Shown: one piece after another, positions 1 through 10,923 of the stretch
How positions within the stretch are numbered: position 1 is the stretch's first letter
Layout of the letters: each line of letters begins with the position of its first letter
NCBI RefSeq assembly: GCF_001625195.1
Contig: NC_054391.1
Location: 930,001 to 994,000 of the forward strand
Source: Drechmeria coniospora
Taxonomy: Eukaryota > Ascomycota > Sordariomycetes > Hypocreales > Ophiocordycipitaceae
Direction of reading: 5' to 3'
DNA: 64,000 nt
Program-made: the position numbers and the translations under genes
The notes under the pieces: generated by a model
The model's database searches: none
Told to the model about the DNA's origin: nothing
What the model saw: the letters and a program-made list of their open reading frames with translations, nothing else

Positions 1-2298
1 ACGACGAGGCGTGGGATTGCTTCCCGGTGTGTCTTCTTTCGTCTTGGCCGCCTCCTTGGCGTCCTCGCTCCCTCCCTTGCCCTTTAGCTGTACCCCCGAT
101 GGGTCCTGGAGCTTGATACGCAACGGCTCAGTTGTCGGTATGCTGGCGAAACTAATCGATGGAACGTAGTTGTAGGGAACGAGAGGTGCCGGCGCCGCCT
201 CCGCCTCGGCAGCTGTCCACACAGTCTCAAAGTCTTCCTCCAAGAGTGCGGCCCAGTCAATCGGCTCCTCCAACGACAGACTCTCGGGGGCAACTTCCGG
301 TGTCGCTTTGGTCTCTACGATAGACACTTCCTTGGCTTGCGTTTCTTGTTCCTGGACGGGCAAGGCAGAGCCGCCTAGGACCGAGGGGCTCACGTCTTGC
401 CTATCTGCTCTGCCCTCTGAGTCCCCTTTCGGCGGTGTCCAGACGGGGAGGTTGTCGTCTAAAACCACGAGAAAATCGTCCAACGTTCGTCTCTCCACTC
501 CAGCGGCGAAAAACTCGTCGATAGGGTCTGGAACAGCCTTCGTCACGGCCAGCCTGTCGTCTGGAACCGACGTCGGTGTGTTGGCCAGCGCGACTCTGGC
601 GGCAGCGACGGATGCGGAAGCGTCATTCTCAGAGCTCAGCGTCAATATGGAAAAGGCATTAACGATCTCGTTAAAGACGTGATGCACGTCATCAACAGTC
701 AGGAAGGCCGATGGCGGCAAAGTGCCAACATCAGGCATGCTCTCATTTTTGACTCCATACAAATCTTCGCTGCGAGGTGCCGGTCCGGCAGCGCGCGCCT
801 CGTCGGCGGTGAGAGATGGGTTATGGAGATTCAAGTACTGGTCGAGAAGGGCGTCGCTTTCGCACGCCGCAGAGCACTCAATCTTCACTATCTCGGCTGC
901 GCCGGGCGTCTCCTGGAGCCGCTGGTGAGAGCTGTGCAGCTGGCAGGCATCATCAAGGTCCATCAACTCCCAACCCTCGTCGACAGGAGGGACGCTCAAG
1001 GTGAGTGACACTCCGGTGCTCTCCCACTCCATCATGGAGTTCTCCCATGCCGGCTGTGTTGGACTGATGGAAAAAGTGGCACGGCGTGTCCGAAGGACAT
1101 GGTCCAGCAGATGCTCCTCGTACGAGGTCTCCTTGTCAAACCGGCCTCCTGGATAGAGGTGTGTGTCCTCGCCACCCAGCTGTAGACGGAGCGTCTGCTG
1201 ATCCTCTCCCTCGTCTACGACTTCGAATTCGAGCTCTCCAACTTCACTCCGGCGCTCGGTAGAGTCCTCCTTCGGTTCTTCGGTGGCATGTGCCAATGGT
1301 GGTGGTGAAGGGTGAAAGCTTGGTTTGCTACCATTCTTGGACAACCCTTTACTGATTGCGCTGTTTGAGTTCGCCAGTTTCTTGCGTCTCAATCCCTCAC
1401 GGTTGTATTCGTATCTGACCGGTCTATGTCGACTTACAGATTGCTCGGTTTCTTTCCGGGAGCTTCCGTGCAGCAACGATCTCGTTTCCCTCGTGCGAAG
1501 GCGCGGAGAGATCACATCTCGCTTGTTATCATTGATGGGATGATCAAAAGTCTTCTTCTGTGGGTAGTTGGCTTCCGGAACAAAACAAGACACTTGTTGA
1601 GGGTGGCTCTTGTTTGCGGGAAGCCGAGTACCATATCGCCCGACCCGGGTCGACTTGCATTCATTCTCACTTCGCATGCATCCTATGAGATCAGCCCTTA
1701 CCAGCCCAAGAGCTTTACTCGCAGGGGACCGGAAAGAGGCCTCGGCGGTCGTTCGCTTCCTATCGGCGCGGTCCATCCCCTCGTCCTCCGAGAGGGCATG
1801 ATCGAGATGGTCGATGAGCGTAAAGGTCAGAGAGGCGAGTTCGGAAAAAACGAACATACAGACGGCATTGCAGACTTCGTTTGTCCACCCTCTGACGCTT
1901 ACATCGGCGGCAGTATCGACGCCGATGACTCTGGCGGACCAAGCCACCATGATGAGTCGACAGCCACGGAGAGGAGAGACAACCAAGATCTCGAAGCAGT
2001 GTAGGAGAGGTTCCGGTAGCAAGGCGGGAATGCTCGAGAAAAGGGTGGCCATCCAATCGGTCCAGACACGTACCAGAGCAAGCAATTCCCTGATGATGCA
2101 CGCAAGCTGGAAGGAGATGGTGATGATGGTGCCAACGACAAGGCAGTGCAACATCGCCATGGTGACGATGAACACCGCCTTACCACCGAAGGAGACGATG
2201 GAATTCATCTTGCGCGGATCTATCAAGATGAATGATATCATGAAAGAGAGGTAGATGGCTTCGAAGCTGACGGCAAAGCTGGTCCACGATGGAAACAT
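1..2298 (-). CDS. Large membrane-anchored protein, unknown function (3' end beyond window)
   Basis: Reading the minus strand from the ATG at 2298 gives 766 codons with no stop to the window edge, so the C-terminus is missing. An in-frame stop lies about 50 bases upstream of the ATG. Residues about 7-26 and 39-75 are strongly hydrophobic, and 140-165 less so, suggesting two or three membrane segments. From about 170 on the protein is hydrophilic, first basic and Ser/Arg-rich, then acidic and Pro/Glu/Asp-rich with motifs such as ELEFEVVDEGED. Codon use is like the neighbouring real genes. I do not recognise a family. One uninterrupted frame of this length makes a real gene very likely, although small introns near the edge cannot be excluded. 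Confidence 0.8.
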   Translation of the reverse strand, partial: MFPSWTSFAVSFEAIYLSFMISFILIDPRKMNSIVSFGGKAVFIVTMAMLHCLVVGTIITISFQLACIIRELLALVRVWTDWMATLFSSIPALLPEPLLHCFEILVVSPLRGCRLIMVAWSARVIGVDTAADVSVRGWTNEVCNAVCMFVFSELASLTFTLIDHLDHALSEDEGMDRADRKRTTAEASFRSPASKALGLVRADLIGCMRSENECKSTRVGRYGTRLPANKSHPQQVSCFVPEANYPQKKTFDHPINDNKRDVISPRLRTRETRSLLHGSSRKETEQSVSRHRPVRYEYNREGLRRKKLANSNSAISKGLSKNGSKPSFHPSPPPLAHATEEPKEDSTERRSEVGELEFEVVDEGEDQQTLRLQLGGEDTHLYPGGRFDKETSYEEHLLDHVLRTRRATFSISPTQPAWENSMMEWESTGVSLTLSVPPVDEGWELMDLDDACQLHSSHQRLQETPGAAEIVKIECSAACESDALLDQYLNLHNPSLTADEARAAGPAPRSEDLYGVKNESMPDVGTLPPSAFLTVDDVHHVFNEIVNAFSILTLSSENDASASVAAARVALANTPTSVPDDRLAVTKAVPDPIDEFFAAGVERRTLDDFLVVLDDNLPVWTPPKGDSEGRADRQDVSPSVLGGSALPVQEQETQAKEVSIVETKATPEVAPESLSLEEPIDWAALLEEDFETVWTAAEAEAAPAPLVPYNYVPSISFASIPTTEPLRIKLQDPSGVQLKGKGGSEDAKEAAKTKEDTPGSNPTPRR

Positions 2299-3409
2299 GC
2301 GACTGTCGGAACGGATGTGTCGACGGAGAGTCGAGCGGAGGATCACGGGTCATTGGGAGAGTTGCTATGATGCGGCCGTGCAGAACTGAATGAATTAGAG
2401 GGATGGATTTTCGACTGGGTACTCCCCATGGCCATCTAGGCTTTTCGGATACTGGAAAGAGGTGAGTGAATTTGAGGTCGAGGAAGCAAACGGTTGCCAG
2501 TCAACCACACAAGAACAGTGTCGAGTTGAGACGAATGCTGTCGGCGACAATGGTTTGAAGGCTCGGTTAGGAACTGGATAATGGGTTCAATTATGGACCA
2601 GGGAGACGACTCAACTACCGCCGCATCACCGCGATATGGTCTGCCAAGGCCTATCGAGTTGGAGGAGCGCAGCCGACCGAGATCCAGGATCGGTAAGCCG
2701 GCGCAACGGGCGCAACACCCTTCAAGCCAACCAACAGAGGCGGCCAACGAGTTATACAGCCGGTTTCGAGAACAAACGTCCTCCCCGTTTCTGGGTACGC
2801 CGAAAATAAACCGACTGGTCCGCCGCGTCTCGCCGCAAGGTCGTTTGTTACTTTGCAGGCGGCTGCAAAATGTTCGCAAACGCGAAACGAAACCACCACC
2901 ACACTGCACCACTCTGCTTTCTCAGCGCATGGCCATCAGCACACACAGCATGTACGTGAGGAATATGACGCGGCAGAGAGAGTGAGGCCCTTGGTTTCGA
3001 CGTGCGTATAGGTTTGTTGAGTTGCTTATGGCCGATCCGAGGCGAGGCTCTGCAAGTTCAGGTCGACAGCACAGGATCGTTGGGGGAACACAGCAGACGC
3101 ACATCTCAGAGCACAGGGGATGCGTTTATTAATACAGGGAGCGCTTGTTGGATCTTCACTGATGCGGCATGTCTTGGTACAACAATGCATTCAATTCACG
3201 TCCATTTGTCGCACATGTGTAACAACTTCATTGCCAGACCACAGACAACCAGTCCAAAAGAAAGCACCAGCCCATCCCCGAAGGTGATATAAAATAAGTA
3301 AAAATAATAATAAGTAGCTAGCCATGTGGTATTGTAGAAAGCCAGTCCGTCATCGTCGTCATTGTTTTCGTCATCAATCGTAAAAACACATTGGGCCGCC
3401 CCCGGCCAG
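2299..3409. other. Intergenic: promoter of the left-edge gene and 3' flank of spc7
   Basis: I see no convincing gene. Short open frames on both strands (for example 2581-2985 +) have no recognisable domain and mirror one another. Near 3290-3330 there is an AT-rich ATAATAATAAG stretch just past the spc7 stop, suitable for a 3' UTR or polyadenylation region on the minus strand. Confidence 0.6.
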
Positions 3410-6400
3410 CTACTTCTTTCCTCTCGCAATCAACCTCTGCTGCAATTCCACCATCACCTTGCTCCAATCCTCGCCCTCGGTCGTCACGGATGGGCCAATC
3501 CTCGCCATCAGGAATTCGACAATCTTGGCGAGGTTGAAATGCTCACCATACACCACCTTCGCCTCGGCCGAGATTCCCACGTCCATCCTGTCGGCGGTGC
3601 TGCGGCCGTGCAGATGCAAAGTGACCTCCACCCTCGTCTCGATGGGCGGCAACAGCAGCGAGCTCGTCATGGCCACGCTCGAGTCAGATGTCTTGATGAC
3701 CGTCGTCGGGAAGGTGACATGTACGCGATTGATACGCGATGACACCAGACGCGCCTTGTCCCAGCCGTCACGAACTTCGTCCAGCAGGTGGCGGATCTTG
3801 GTCTGGCCTTGAGGCAATGCTCGGATGTGATCGCGTATGCACTGAAGGAGCACTTCCCTCTCCGCCCTCCTCGGCGCCTGACTTTTGTGCTCTCGCTCAT
3901 CCGCAATGTACCAAAGGTCGATCTGGCAGCTTGGCTGGTGAGGCTGGAACGAGGCAACGTCGAACACGACTTCTGTCTCTCGCCGGTACGTCATCGAAAG
4001 TGTCGTTCCGGTCAGTCCCGTGACGGCCCAGCCGTGTTGCCTTTCGATCGTGTCGACGCCATCTAACGTGCTCCTGTCAGCGAAATGCACCCCGATCAAA
4101 GCAGGAATCAGGGGGATGGCCGGCATACCTTTCAGCGCGTTGACTTCGCCGATTGTCCAGCCACGGCACTCCTCTCGTGTCCGTTCCGACTTTTCAATGT
4201 CTTGGACGCATTCTTGCTTCCGCTCACGCAGCGCTTCCACGTCGGACGTTGATTTCTCCAATGCCTGTCGGAGCTCGCTGATGAGCTTCTTCTTCTCCGC
4301 GATATCGCTTTCGACCCTGCTCAGTTCCTTCCGAGCAGCCTCGAGCTCCGCGGGATCGCAATCGGCCAGTTCCTGGGCTGCCTCCTCGAGGTTGCCGCAT
4401 TCCTCTTCCAGGGCTTGATGGCGCGCAACGACGTCCGGGAGCACGCCTGCCAGCAAGTCTTCCTGCTGCTGCAGCACCTGATTATCCTTCGTCATCCCTT
4501 CGGCAATGTTGATTAGGCCTTCCTTGAGACCGTCCTGCAGCTTCATCCTCCACTCGTACCACATGGCCTTGCTCAACAGCCTCGCGTGAGACTTGACATT
4601 CTTGAACTGATTGTCCATGAGCGCCTTGACATCCGGGCTGGCCGAGATGTACTCTCGGAACAAGGGGGGGTTCTCCTCGAACGTGTCGTTTTCAATCTCC
4701 TTGACCATACGCCGCCCTTCCGATATGTATTTCTTCAGCTCGCGGCACGAATGCTGGTACAGCTCGAGCATCGGTACCGTGCAGGCGCCCGCAACAACGC
4801 AGCGCTCCAGGCACCAGCCGTCATCGCCCTCGGCCGCCGTGCCATCCTGTAGGCTTCCGGGTGCGATGGTGTGACGGCGTTTGGTCGTTGTCAATTCCAT
4901 GAACCGTATCGATGTCATGTCCAAAAAGTCTTGCAGATGAATCTTTTCCTCTCCTTCCTCGAGACTTGCACCGTCGTTGCCTCGCGAGTTGTGGAAGCCG
5001 ACCTCGTCCATGGCATCGCCATCCTTCACCCGAAGTGCGTTGACATGCCCACTGAGCGGCGACGACGGTGACGAGGCCATTCTGCTGTCGCCATGCTCGA
5101 GGCTCTTCCGAGCCGACCTCGTGAGCCGTCCTGTCGTCTCGGCTTTCGATGGCGGTTGCTGTAGTTTGATCCGTTTCACCGGACTCTCCTGGCGCCCCTT
5201 GAGCCGCTTGCCCGTCTCGTCATCCTCCGCTTCTTCGTCATCCAACTCGGCCGGACGCTTGCCCAAGAGACCCATGGCGCTTCCCACGTGAAGGCTCTTT
5301 CTGCCCTTTAGAGGCTTCCGCTTAGGGCTGAGACTGTTGATCATTTCCCGCAAGTTGAACGTCGCATCTTTGTCCTCTTGGCATCCGTCCGTCTCTCGTT
5401 CCATGATCTTGCCTCGGCTTTCTTTGCTATCCCCCTCTTGCCTTTCTCCACAATCCTCTTCCGCCGGTTCGTTTGGATCTTCAAAGGCCACCGTTCGCCT
5501 CCCTAGCACAAAGCTACTTGAGGATTCGCCGAGGGAACCCCGGCGGTCAAACAAAGCGGCCACTTGTGGAGATCCAAGGCCTGAACGGTCCGCCCCGAGG
5601 CCTGAGAGCTCCCGCCTTTGTGGGCTCAGGATAATCGTCGGCGTCCTGGTGCCAGTGACAGCATTGTGCTCGAACAGGGAGTTTCTCTGTCGGCTGGCCC
5701 GTTTTGCCGACGACGGCGTTGTCACCGCCATATCGGCCTGCGGTTTCTTCCGTGAACCTGATCGTGGACTCGTCATCTGCGCGGCCGTCGCATCATGCTG
5801 GTTGCTGAATGCCGGCGTTTTCTTGGGCGTCGACAACTTGACGGGGGACGGAGTCCGCGATCGTGGGCTATCCATCAGCGATGCCGTTGCCGCCTTGTTC
5901 GCAGACTCTGGTGCCCGCTTAGGCGTCGACAGCTTGACAGGTGATGGAGTCCGTGATCGTAGACTCGCCGTCTGCGATGCCGTTACAGCCTTGTCTGCAG
6001 ATGCTGGTACCTGCTTAGGCGTCGACGGCTTGACTGGTGACGGAGTCCGTGACCTTTGGGTTTTCATATCTAATGCAGCCACAGCCTTGTTCGCAGAAAC
6101 TGGCGTCCTCTTGGGCGTCGACAATTTTGCAGGCGACGGGGTCCGCGATAACAGGTCAGACTTTGGTACGCCTTGCGATGAATCGACAATACTGCGACGT
6201 AGTCCGTGGCCCCGAAAAGCGAATAATTCGTCGCGTTCCGGCGATGCCCCAGCCTGCTGGATGGCCGGTAGCCTCCTCGGAGAGCTCCTCGAGGGTGATA
6301 CCAGTGACGCCGCCTCTGCAGGTGTGCCTATTGAACCATTTTCTCCCTCCACCGCTTCGTCCATTGATCGCCTGGTCGGGGTGTGGGGAGTTGTCTGATT

Positions 6401-8154
6401 GTCCATGATGATTCCCCCAACGGCAGCGGTCATGTCCATGCCCATCGTCGCATCGTCTTCGAGGGCATCGCGGCTTGAAGAGCTGTCGTTGTTCATGATA
6501 CAGCCAACACCAACCGTCAGATCCATAGCATCATCATCTCTGCTCATCTTGGACAGGCGGCGAAGGGAGCGTCGTCGGCTGGCCGGTTCGTTCTTCCCCT
6601 TCGTTCTACCGAGCACGCCGCCCATGACAGTGGTCAGCTCCATCGACATGTCCTCGTTGTCGGCGATGTCGTCTTGAACTGGGCTTCGCGGGCGATGGAT
6701 GCCACCGAAAATGGTAGTAAACTCCATCGTCGCATCGTCGGCGGTTGTTTCCTCCTGTTCGCCCGATGTATCTGCATGGCGCGGCCCTGTGGGGGTGTCG
6801 AGTATGCCACCATAAGCTTGCGTTACGTCCATGGACATTTCTCCATCTTGATCCTGCTTCATGTTCCGTGATGGCCTAAGGATTCGCCCAACCGCATGCG
6901 TCATTTCCATGTCCACATCCACGTCCACGTCCATCTCCATTTCCGTTTCACCATCGCCCTCTTCCTCGTAAATATGGTGAGGTTGTTGAGTTGAGGTTCC
7001 ACTGGCTGCCGAGGCGTTCGTCGATTGGCCGGGCTTCTTAATCCATCCAAAGGAAGGTATAGCCTCCTCTCCGTCATCGAGCTCGTCGTCTGCCTGGCTC
7101 CCCGAACGTTGGGTGCCGGCTCGATGAGCGGCCATTCTCAGTGCCTCATCAAGTGTGGAGTCCTCACCCGTCGCCACCGACCGTTCCGATGCGACTGAGA
7201 CGCCGGTCATCTCCTCCGCTTCGATTGTCATCATTGTTCCGTCATCGGAGTCGCTGCTGGACGCTTCTTCCTCCTCATCTTCTTCAATATCCTCCACGGC
7301 ATCCGCGGGCTCCGAGTCGGAGCTATATATGGTTGATGCGATTGTGTCGTCGTCGGCGCCGCCAAATTGAATTGGGGGCAAGCCGGAGCTCCGTCTTCGT
7401 TTGCGTTCGTGGAGATTCTTCTGGTCGTCTGGCGATTGAGGTATGCTGTCTCCCTGGGATCCGAACGTCTCTTCACTCGTACCAGCAACAGAACCGCCGA
7501 GGGAGGATCGTGCCAACGAGGAAGCTCTCCTGGTCGAGTCTGTCGACGTTGTCGAGTCCTGCATTTCTTCGACTTCATGAAATGTGTGAAGCGTTGCCTC
7601 GGCCGCAAAGGAAACTCTCCGGTTGGCCAGTGATTTGCGACGCGCATCTCGCCTCTCGCGCTCCTCTCTCTCGCGAGCGGCGGCTTGCTGTTCCTCCTCT
7701 GTACGAATGGCAATCTTGGAGCCATTGGAATCTTCCCCGGGCCTGCTCGAGGTGGTTGCGGTTGTTGCCTCGCGGTTGTTTCCTGCCCGTTCTGTGCCTT
7801 GCGGAGCTTTCTTCAGCGGCAAGAACTCCAAAGGTGAAGTTAGGGCTGGCTTGAGGATCGATCGTGGAAGCTTGATGGGAGCTGCGAGAGACTGCACGAT
7901 CATTAGGAAACATCACCATTTCGGAATTCATCGGACCGTACCGCTCGCCTGTTTCCATTTCCATGTTTCAAGGCATCAAGCCCTCCGGGTCCCATGCTCT
8001 TGCTCCTCGATTTCTTACGATTGGCGGCCAACGTGCTGCCGAGGTCGACCGTTGCGTTCTCCTTATCCATGGCCTTTCGCGTATCGGTGTAGGCACCTAT
8101 AGATTTCCGAGTCCGCCGCATAGCGGGCATCGTAACCTCGGCTGGCGAAGGCAT
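3410..8154 (-). CDS. spc7: Kinetochore scaffold Spc7/Spc105 (KNL1 family)
   Basis: Exons complement(7942-8154, 3410-7891), 1564 aa. The 50-bp intron (GTACGG..CTAAT..CAG) joins ..GNGNRRA to SLAAPIKLPR, restoring the usual Spc7 N-terminus. KNL1 proteins are the outer-kinetochore hub: they bind protein phosphatase 1 near the N-terminus, recruit Bub1/Bub3 through Mps1-phosphorylated MELT repeats, and bind the Mis12 complex through C-terminal RWD domains. Visible here: SILK at about 82-85 and RVSF at 163-166 (PP1 docking), six MELT-like repeats of the form M-x-[LMVF]-T-x3-G-x-[IV] at about 395-560, four tandem 34-residue repeats with SRTPSPVK cores at about 650-775, a long coiled coil around 1080-1330, and a folded C-terminus. 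The start at 8154 follows homologues (MPSPAEV..). Confidence in the family is very high. Confidence 0.96.
5790..6160 (-). repeat. Four-unit coding repeat inside spc7 (about 102 bp, 34 residues)
   Basis: Four near-identical consecutive units each encode SRTPSP[VA]K[LP]STPK followed by an Ala/Ser-rich spacer. Every unit keeps the frame. Each contains S/T-P-x-K-type sites that fit CDK phosphorylation. Seen directly in the translation. Confidence 0.85.
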
Positions 8155-9420
8155 CTTGATGGCCACGAGGGAGGGGGAGGGGTTTGTCGTGAGAATCAAT
8201 GAAGTCGACGAAAGCGAGGCATGGGTGAGAGTCGTGTTTTGTTTACTTCCCAATTCGGGCAAGGGTAGATGCTCCGCCCCCGAGCCAGTAATTAAGCACT
8301 GTACGGAGTACTCCGTACTTACTGCAGCTTGAAGCACAGGTGTGGGTACGGGGTACATGTTAATAATTCCTACTTGAGTACGGAGTACTTTTAGGCTTCC
8401 TCAAGTACACCTACTTACAGTACTTGAGTGCATTTACTCCGAACTGTAGAGAATATTAATGCAAGTAATTAACAGTTCAGAGTAGTTTTACATGTACTTG
8501 AGTAAGTGCATGCACAGCTGTGCTTGGACGGAGAAATGGAAAGTATTACGGAGTACAAGTACTTACGTCGTTGTAAGTAAGTGTACAGTACGGAGTAAGT
8601 ACAGTACCTACGGAGTACTTATGGGGAGGCTGCAGTAGGTACGGAGTACTTCATACCTTAGTACTTAGCACCGTACTCCGTACAGTACATGTACGGTAAT
8701 TACCTGTACTTACTTAAGAGAAAGCAAGTACGGAGTAAGTACAAGGAGGGATTACAAGTAATAATTACTTGCAAGTAAGTAAGTAAGTAGATAATACTAA
8801 GTACTCCGTACAGCAAGTACATGCCGCTCACGCATTCGGGGAATTCCATGTTGGGCCCATTCTACGATAACGGGCGCCAGTTTGGTGCGGGTCTTGTCGG
8901 CTCGACGTTACAGACAGGTACAGTAAGTAAGTACGTACGGAGTACAGATACAAGTAAGTACTTATACGAAGTACGGAGTACTTATGGTGCACCGGGTACG
9001 GAGAACGGTACTCCGCAAGTACTTGTAGGGGGTACATGAGCAGTACGGGTTACAAGTGCTGTAAAGTACTGAGGTACTCCGTACTTGCTGTACTCTGTAA
9101 GTACTTACTTACATGCACATTCCTAATGCACAGGTACATGTACTTACTTAGGCGTACTTACTTTGTTGCAATACTCGTATCGCGCAGTACGTACCTTATC
9201 GGCAAAACATCACGTGTCGATAAGCTGTCAGGTATAGTGGGGCGCGCCTTCGCCTACCAGGCCAATCTAAATTTTGCAAGCCCTAAGCAGCGAGTGGATG
9301 CGAAAAATTGGTGTGCGGATTGCCCTACTCCTCCATCTGCCCAAACTCATCTTGTCTCTACCGACCAACGACACCGCCGCCTCCTTGTCACGACACCTCT
9401 CCGGAGCAGGATCAATCAAG
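8155..9420. repeat. Intergenic GTAC-rich repeat island
   Basis: From about 8290 to 9200 the sequence is built from short words containing the self-complementary tetramer GTAC: GTACGGAGTAC, TACTCCGTAC, AAGTACTT and GTAAGTAC in both orientations, spaced irregularly. There is no coherent long coding frame. The first about 100 bases are spc7 promoter and 5' UTR. The last about 180 bases are less repetitive, contain ATCACGTG-like sequence at 9209-9217, and precede RPS11. Confidence 0.8.
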
Positions 9421-10221
9421 ATGTCAGTCGGCGCGCACTCCGTCGCAATGCGGTCACAGGCGAATGAACCTCCTTGTCGCTGACCGTTTTCCAGGGCGAC
9501 CGAGTTGACTGTTCAGTCCGAGCGTGCTTTCCAGAAGCAGCCTCACATCTTCCAGAACCCCAAGGTCAAGGCCAAGAGCACCAGACCTGGAAAGGGCGGC
9601 CGACGATGGTACAAGGATGTCGGTCTGGGTTTCCGTACTCCCAAGACGGCGATCGAGGGCAGCTACATCGGTACGTGCGAGCAACCAGCGATTTGCTTTC
9701 GACGGAAAGAAGAATGTCCAGAAGCTCTACCACGGCAGCGCAATGGCTCGCGGTCGTGAAGGCGGACGAGTGGGGGGGAGACGCGAGAAGGATATCTCGA
9801 CGGGCAGGGCACGCGAGTCGTTCGAACACGCGCTGATTCCTTGCAGATAAGAAGTGCCCTTTCACCGGCCTCGTCTCGATCCGCGGCCGTATCCTGACCG
9901 GCACCGTCGTTTCCACCAAGATGCACCGAACCGTCATTATCCGAAGAGAGTACCTGCACTTCATCCCCAAATACTCTCGTTACGAGAAGCGCCACAAGAA
10001 CCTCGCCGCCCACGTTTCCCCCGCTTTCCGTGTTGAGGAGGGTGACCAGGTCACCGTTGGCCAGTGCCGGCCCCTGAGCAAGACGGTACGTCACCTGCCA
10101 TCTTTGGCCGTTCCGACCGTCGTGGGATAGATGAGATTCTGACTGCGACTAGGTCCGATTCAACGTCCTGCGTGTTCTCCCCCGAACCGGCAAGCATGTT
10201 AAGAAATTCAGCAAGTTCTAA
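9421..10221 (+). CDS. RPS11: 40S ribosomal protein S11 (uS17)
   Basis: Exons 9421-9422, 9495-9670, 9847-10085, 10153-10221; 161 aa, the normal length. uS17 is a primary 18S rRNA-binding protein of the small subunit. The start codon is split: exon 1 supplies only AT, and the 72-bp intron (GTCAGT..TTTTCCAG) is followed by G GCG ACC GAG, giving [16 protein letters not shown]. The later introns (176 and 67 bp) join ..[12 protein letters not shown] and ..PLSKT-VRFNVL, exactly as in fungal uS17. The protein ends KHVKKFSKF. Many introns near the 5' end are usual for fungal ribosomal protein genes. Start and splice choices come from protein identity, which is unmistakable. Confidence 0.97.
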
Positions 10222-10923
10222 TTGGGCTTCTCTTCTGGCATTTTTGGCGTGATAAACATCAGGGGGGGATAGGTTTTTCCCACTGTAGGGTCGGGTACCG
10301 GAAGTGACGGGCAAATGATTCTGCCGTATGCAGTCGCGAATAAAAGGATTCATGAATGCAACCACATACAAGACGAGCAGAGCACATCAAGAGAACGCTT
10401 TCCAAAAGAGGATCATGCCGCGTGCCGTGTATGGCAGGAATTTACTTGCAGACATGCTTGAATGCCGAGAAGATGATTATGATATCAGTTTTGGTTCGCA
10501 TTCATGACAATTTTATCGAGTCATCCCATGTCCAGTCCATGTCCAGTCCATGTCCAGTCCATGTCCTTGAACAGGCCTCACGGTACGGACCACGCGATAT
10601 TGTACCAAGATATGAATGCAGCATACATGGCTGACTTGTCAAATTCATCCTGTCGTATCCGGTTGCCTATACCAAGTAATAATTATTATCTCCCATCTGA
10701 TGCACTTATTCGTATGATGCAATCCAGCGGACGGCAAGCTCACTGGCGCACAGTGCCGGACCACAGTGCAAGGTCATCTCGCACTCTGTAGACCTTTGGC
10801 CAGCCATTACTTACTGACAGTCCTTGATCAATTCTGTCGTCGCAACAGCTTGCGTGACAATCGGCCATTCTGACTCTCATCTTCCTTGAGATTTGCGATT
10901 TTATCGCCTGTGCCTCTGTTGAG
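10222..10923. other. Intergenic between RPS11 and the Emi1-like gene
   Basis: Holds the RPS11 3' flank and the next promoter. It is AT-richer than the genes. The only structure I see is an 11-bp tandem repeat at 10526-10566. No gene recognised. Confidence 0.6.
10526..10566. repeat. 11-bp tandem repeat, about 3.7 copies
   Basis: CCATGTCCAGT is repeated perfectly head to tail. Seen directly. Confidence 0.9.

Noticed and set aside
2436..2985. Overlapping small frames (158 codons -, 134 codons +) upstream of the left-edge gene
   Set aside because: The two mirror each other, lack recognisable motifs, and lie where a promoter and a 3' UTR are expected.
8290..9200. Repeat-induced point mutation (RIP) remnant
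   Set aside because: RIP would leave TA-rich, CpA-poor DNA. Here CGGAG/CTCCG words and GTAC are kept intact and abundant.
9671..9846. snoRNA inside RPS11 intron 2
   Set aside because: The intron is long enough, but I see no C box (RUGAUGA) with paired D box, nor an H/ACA hairpin pair.
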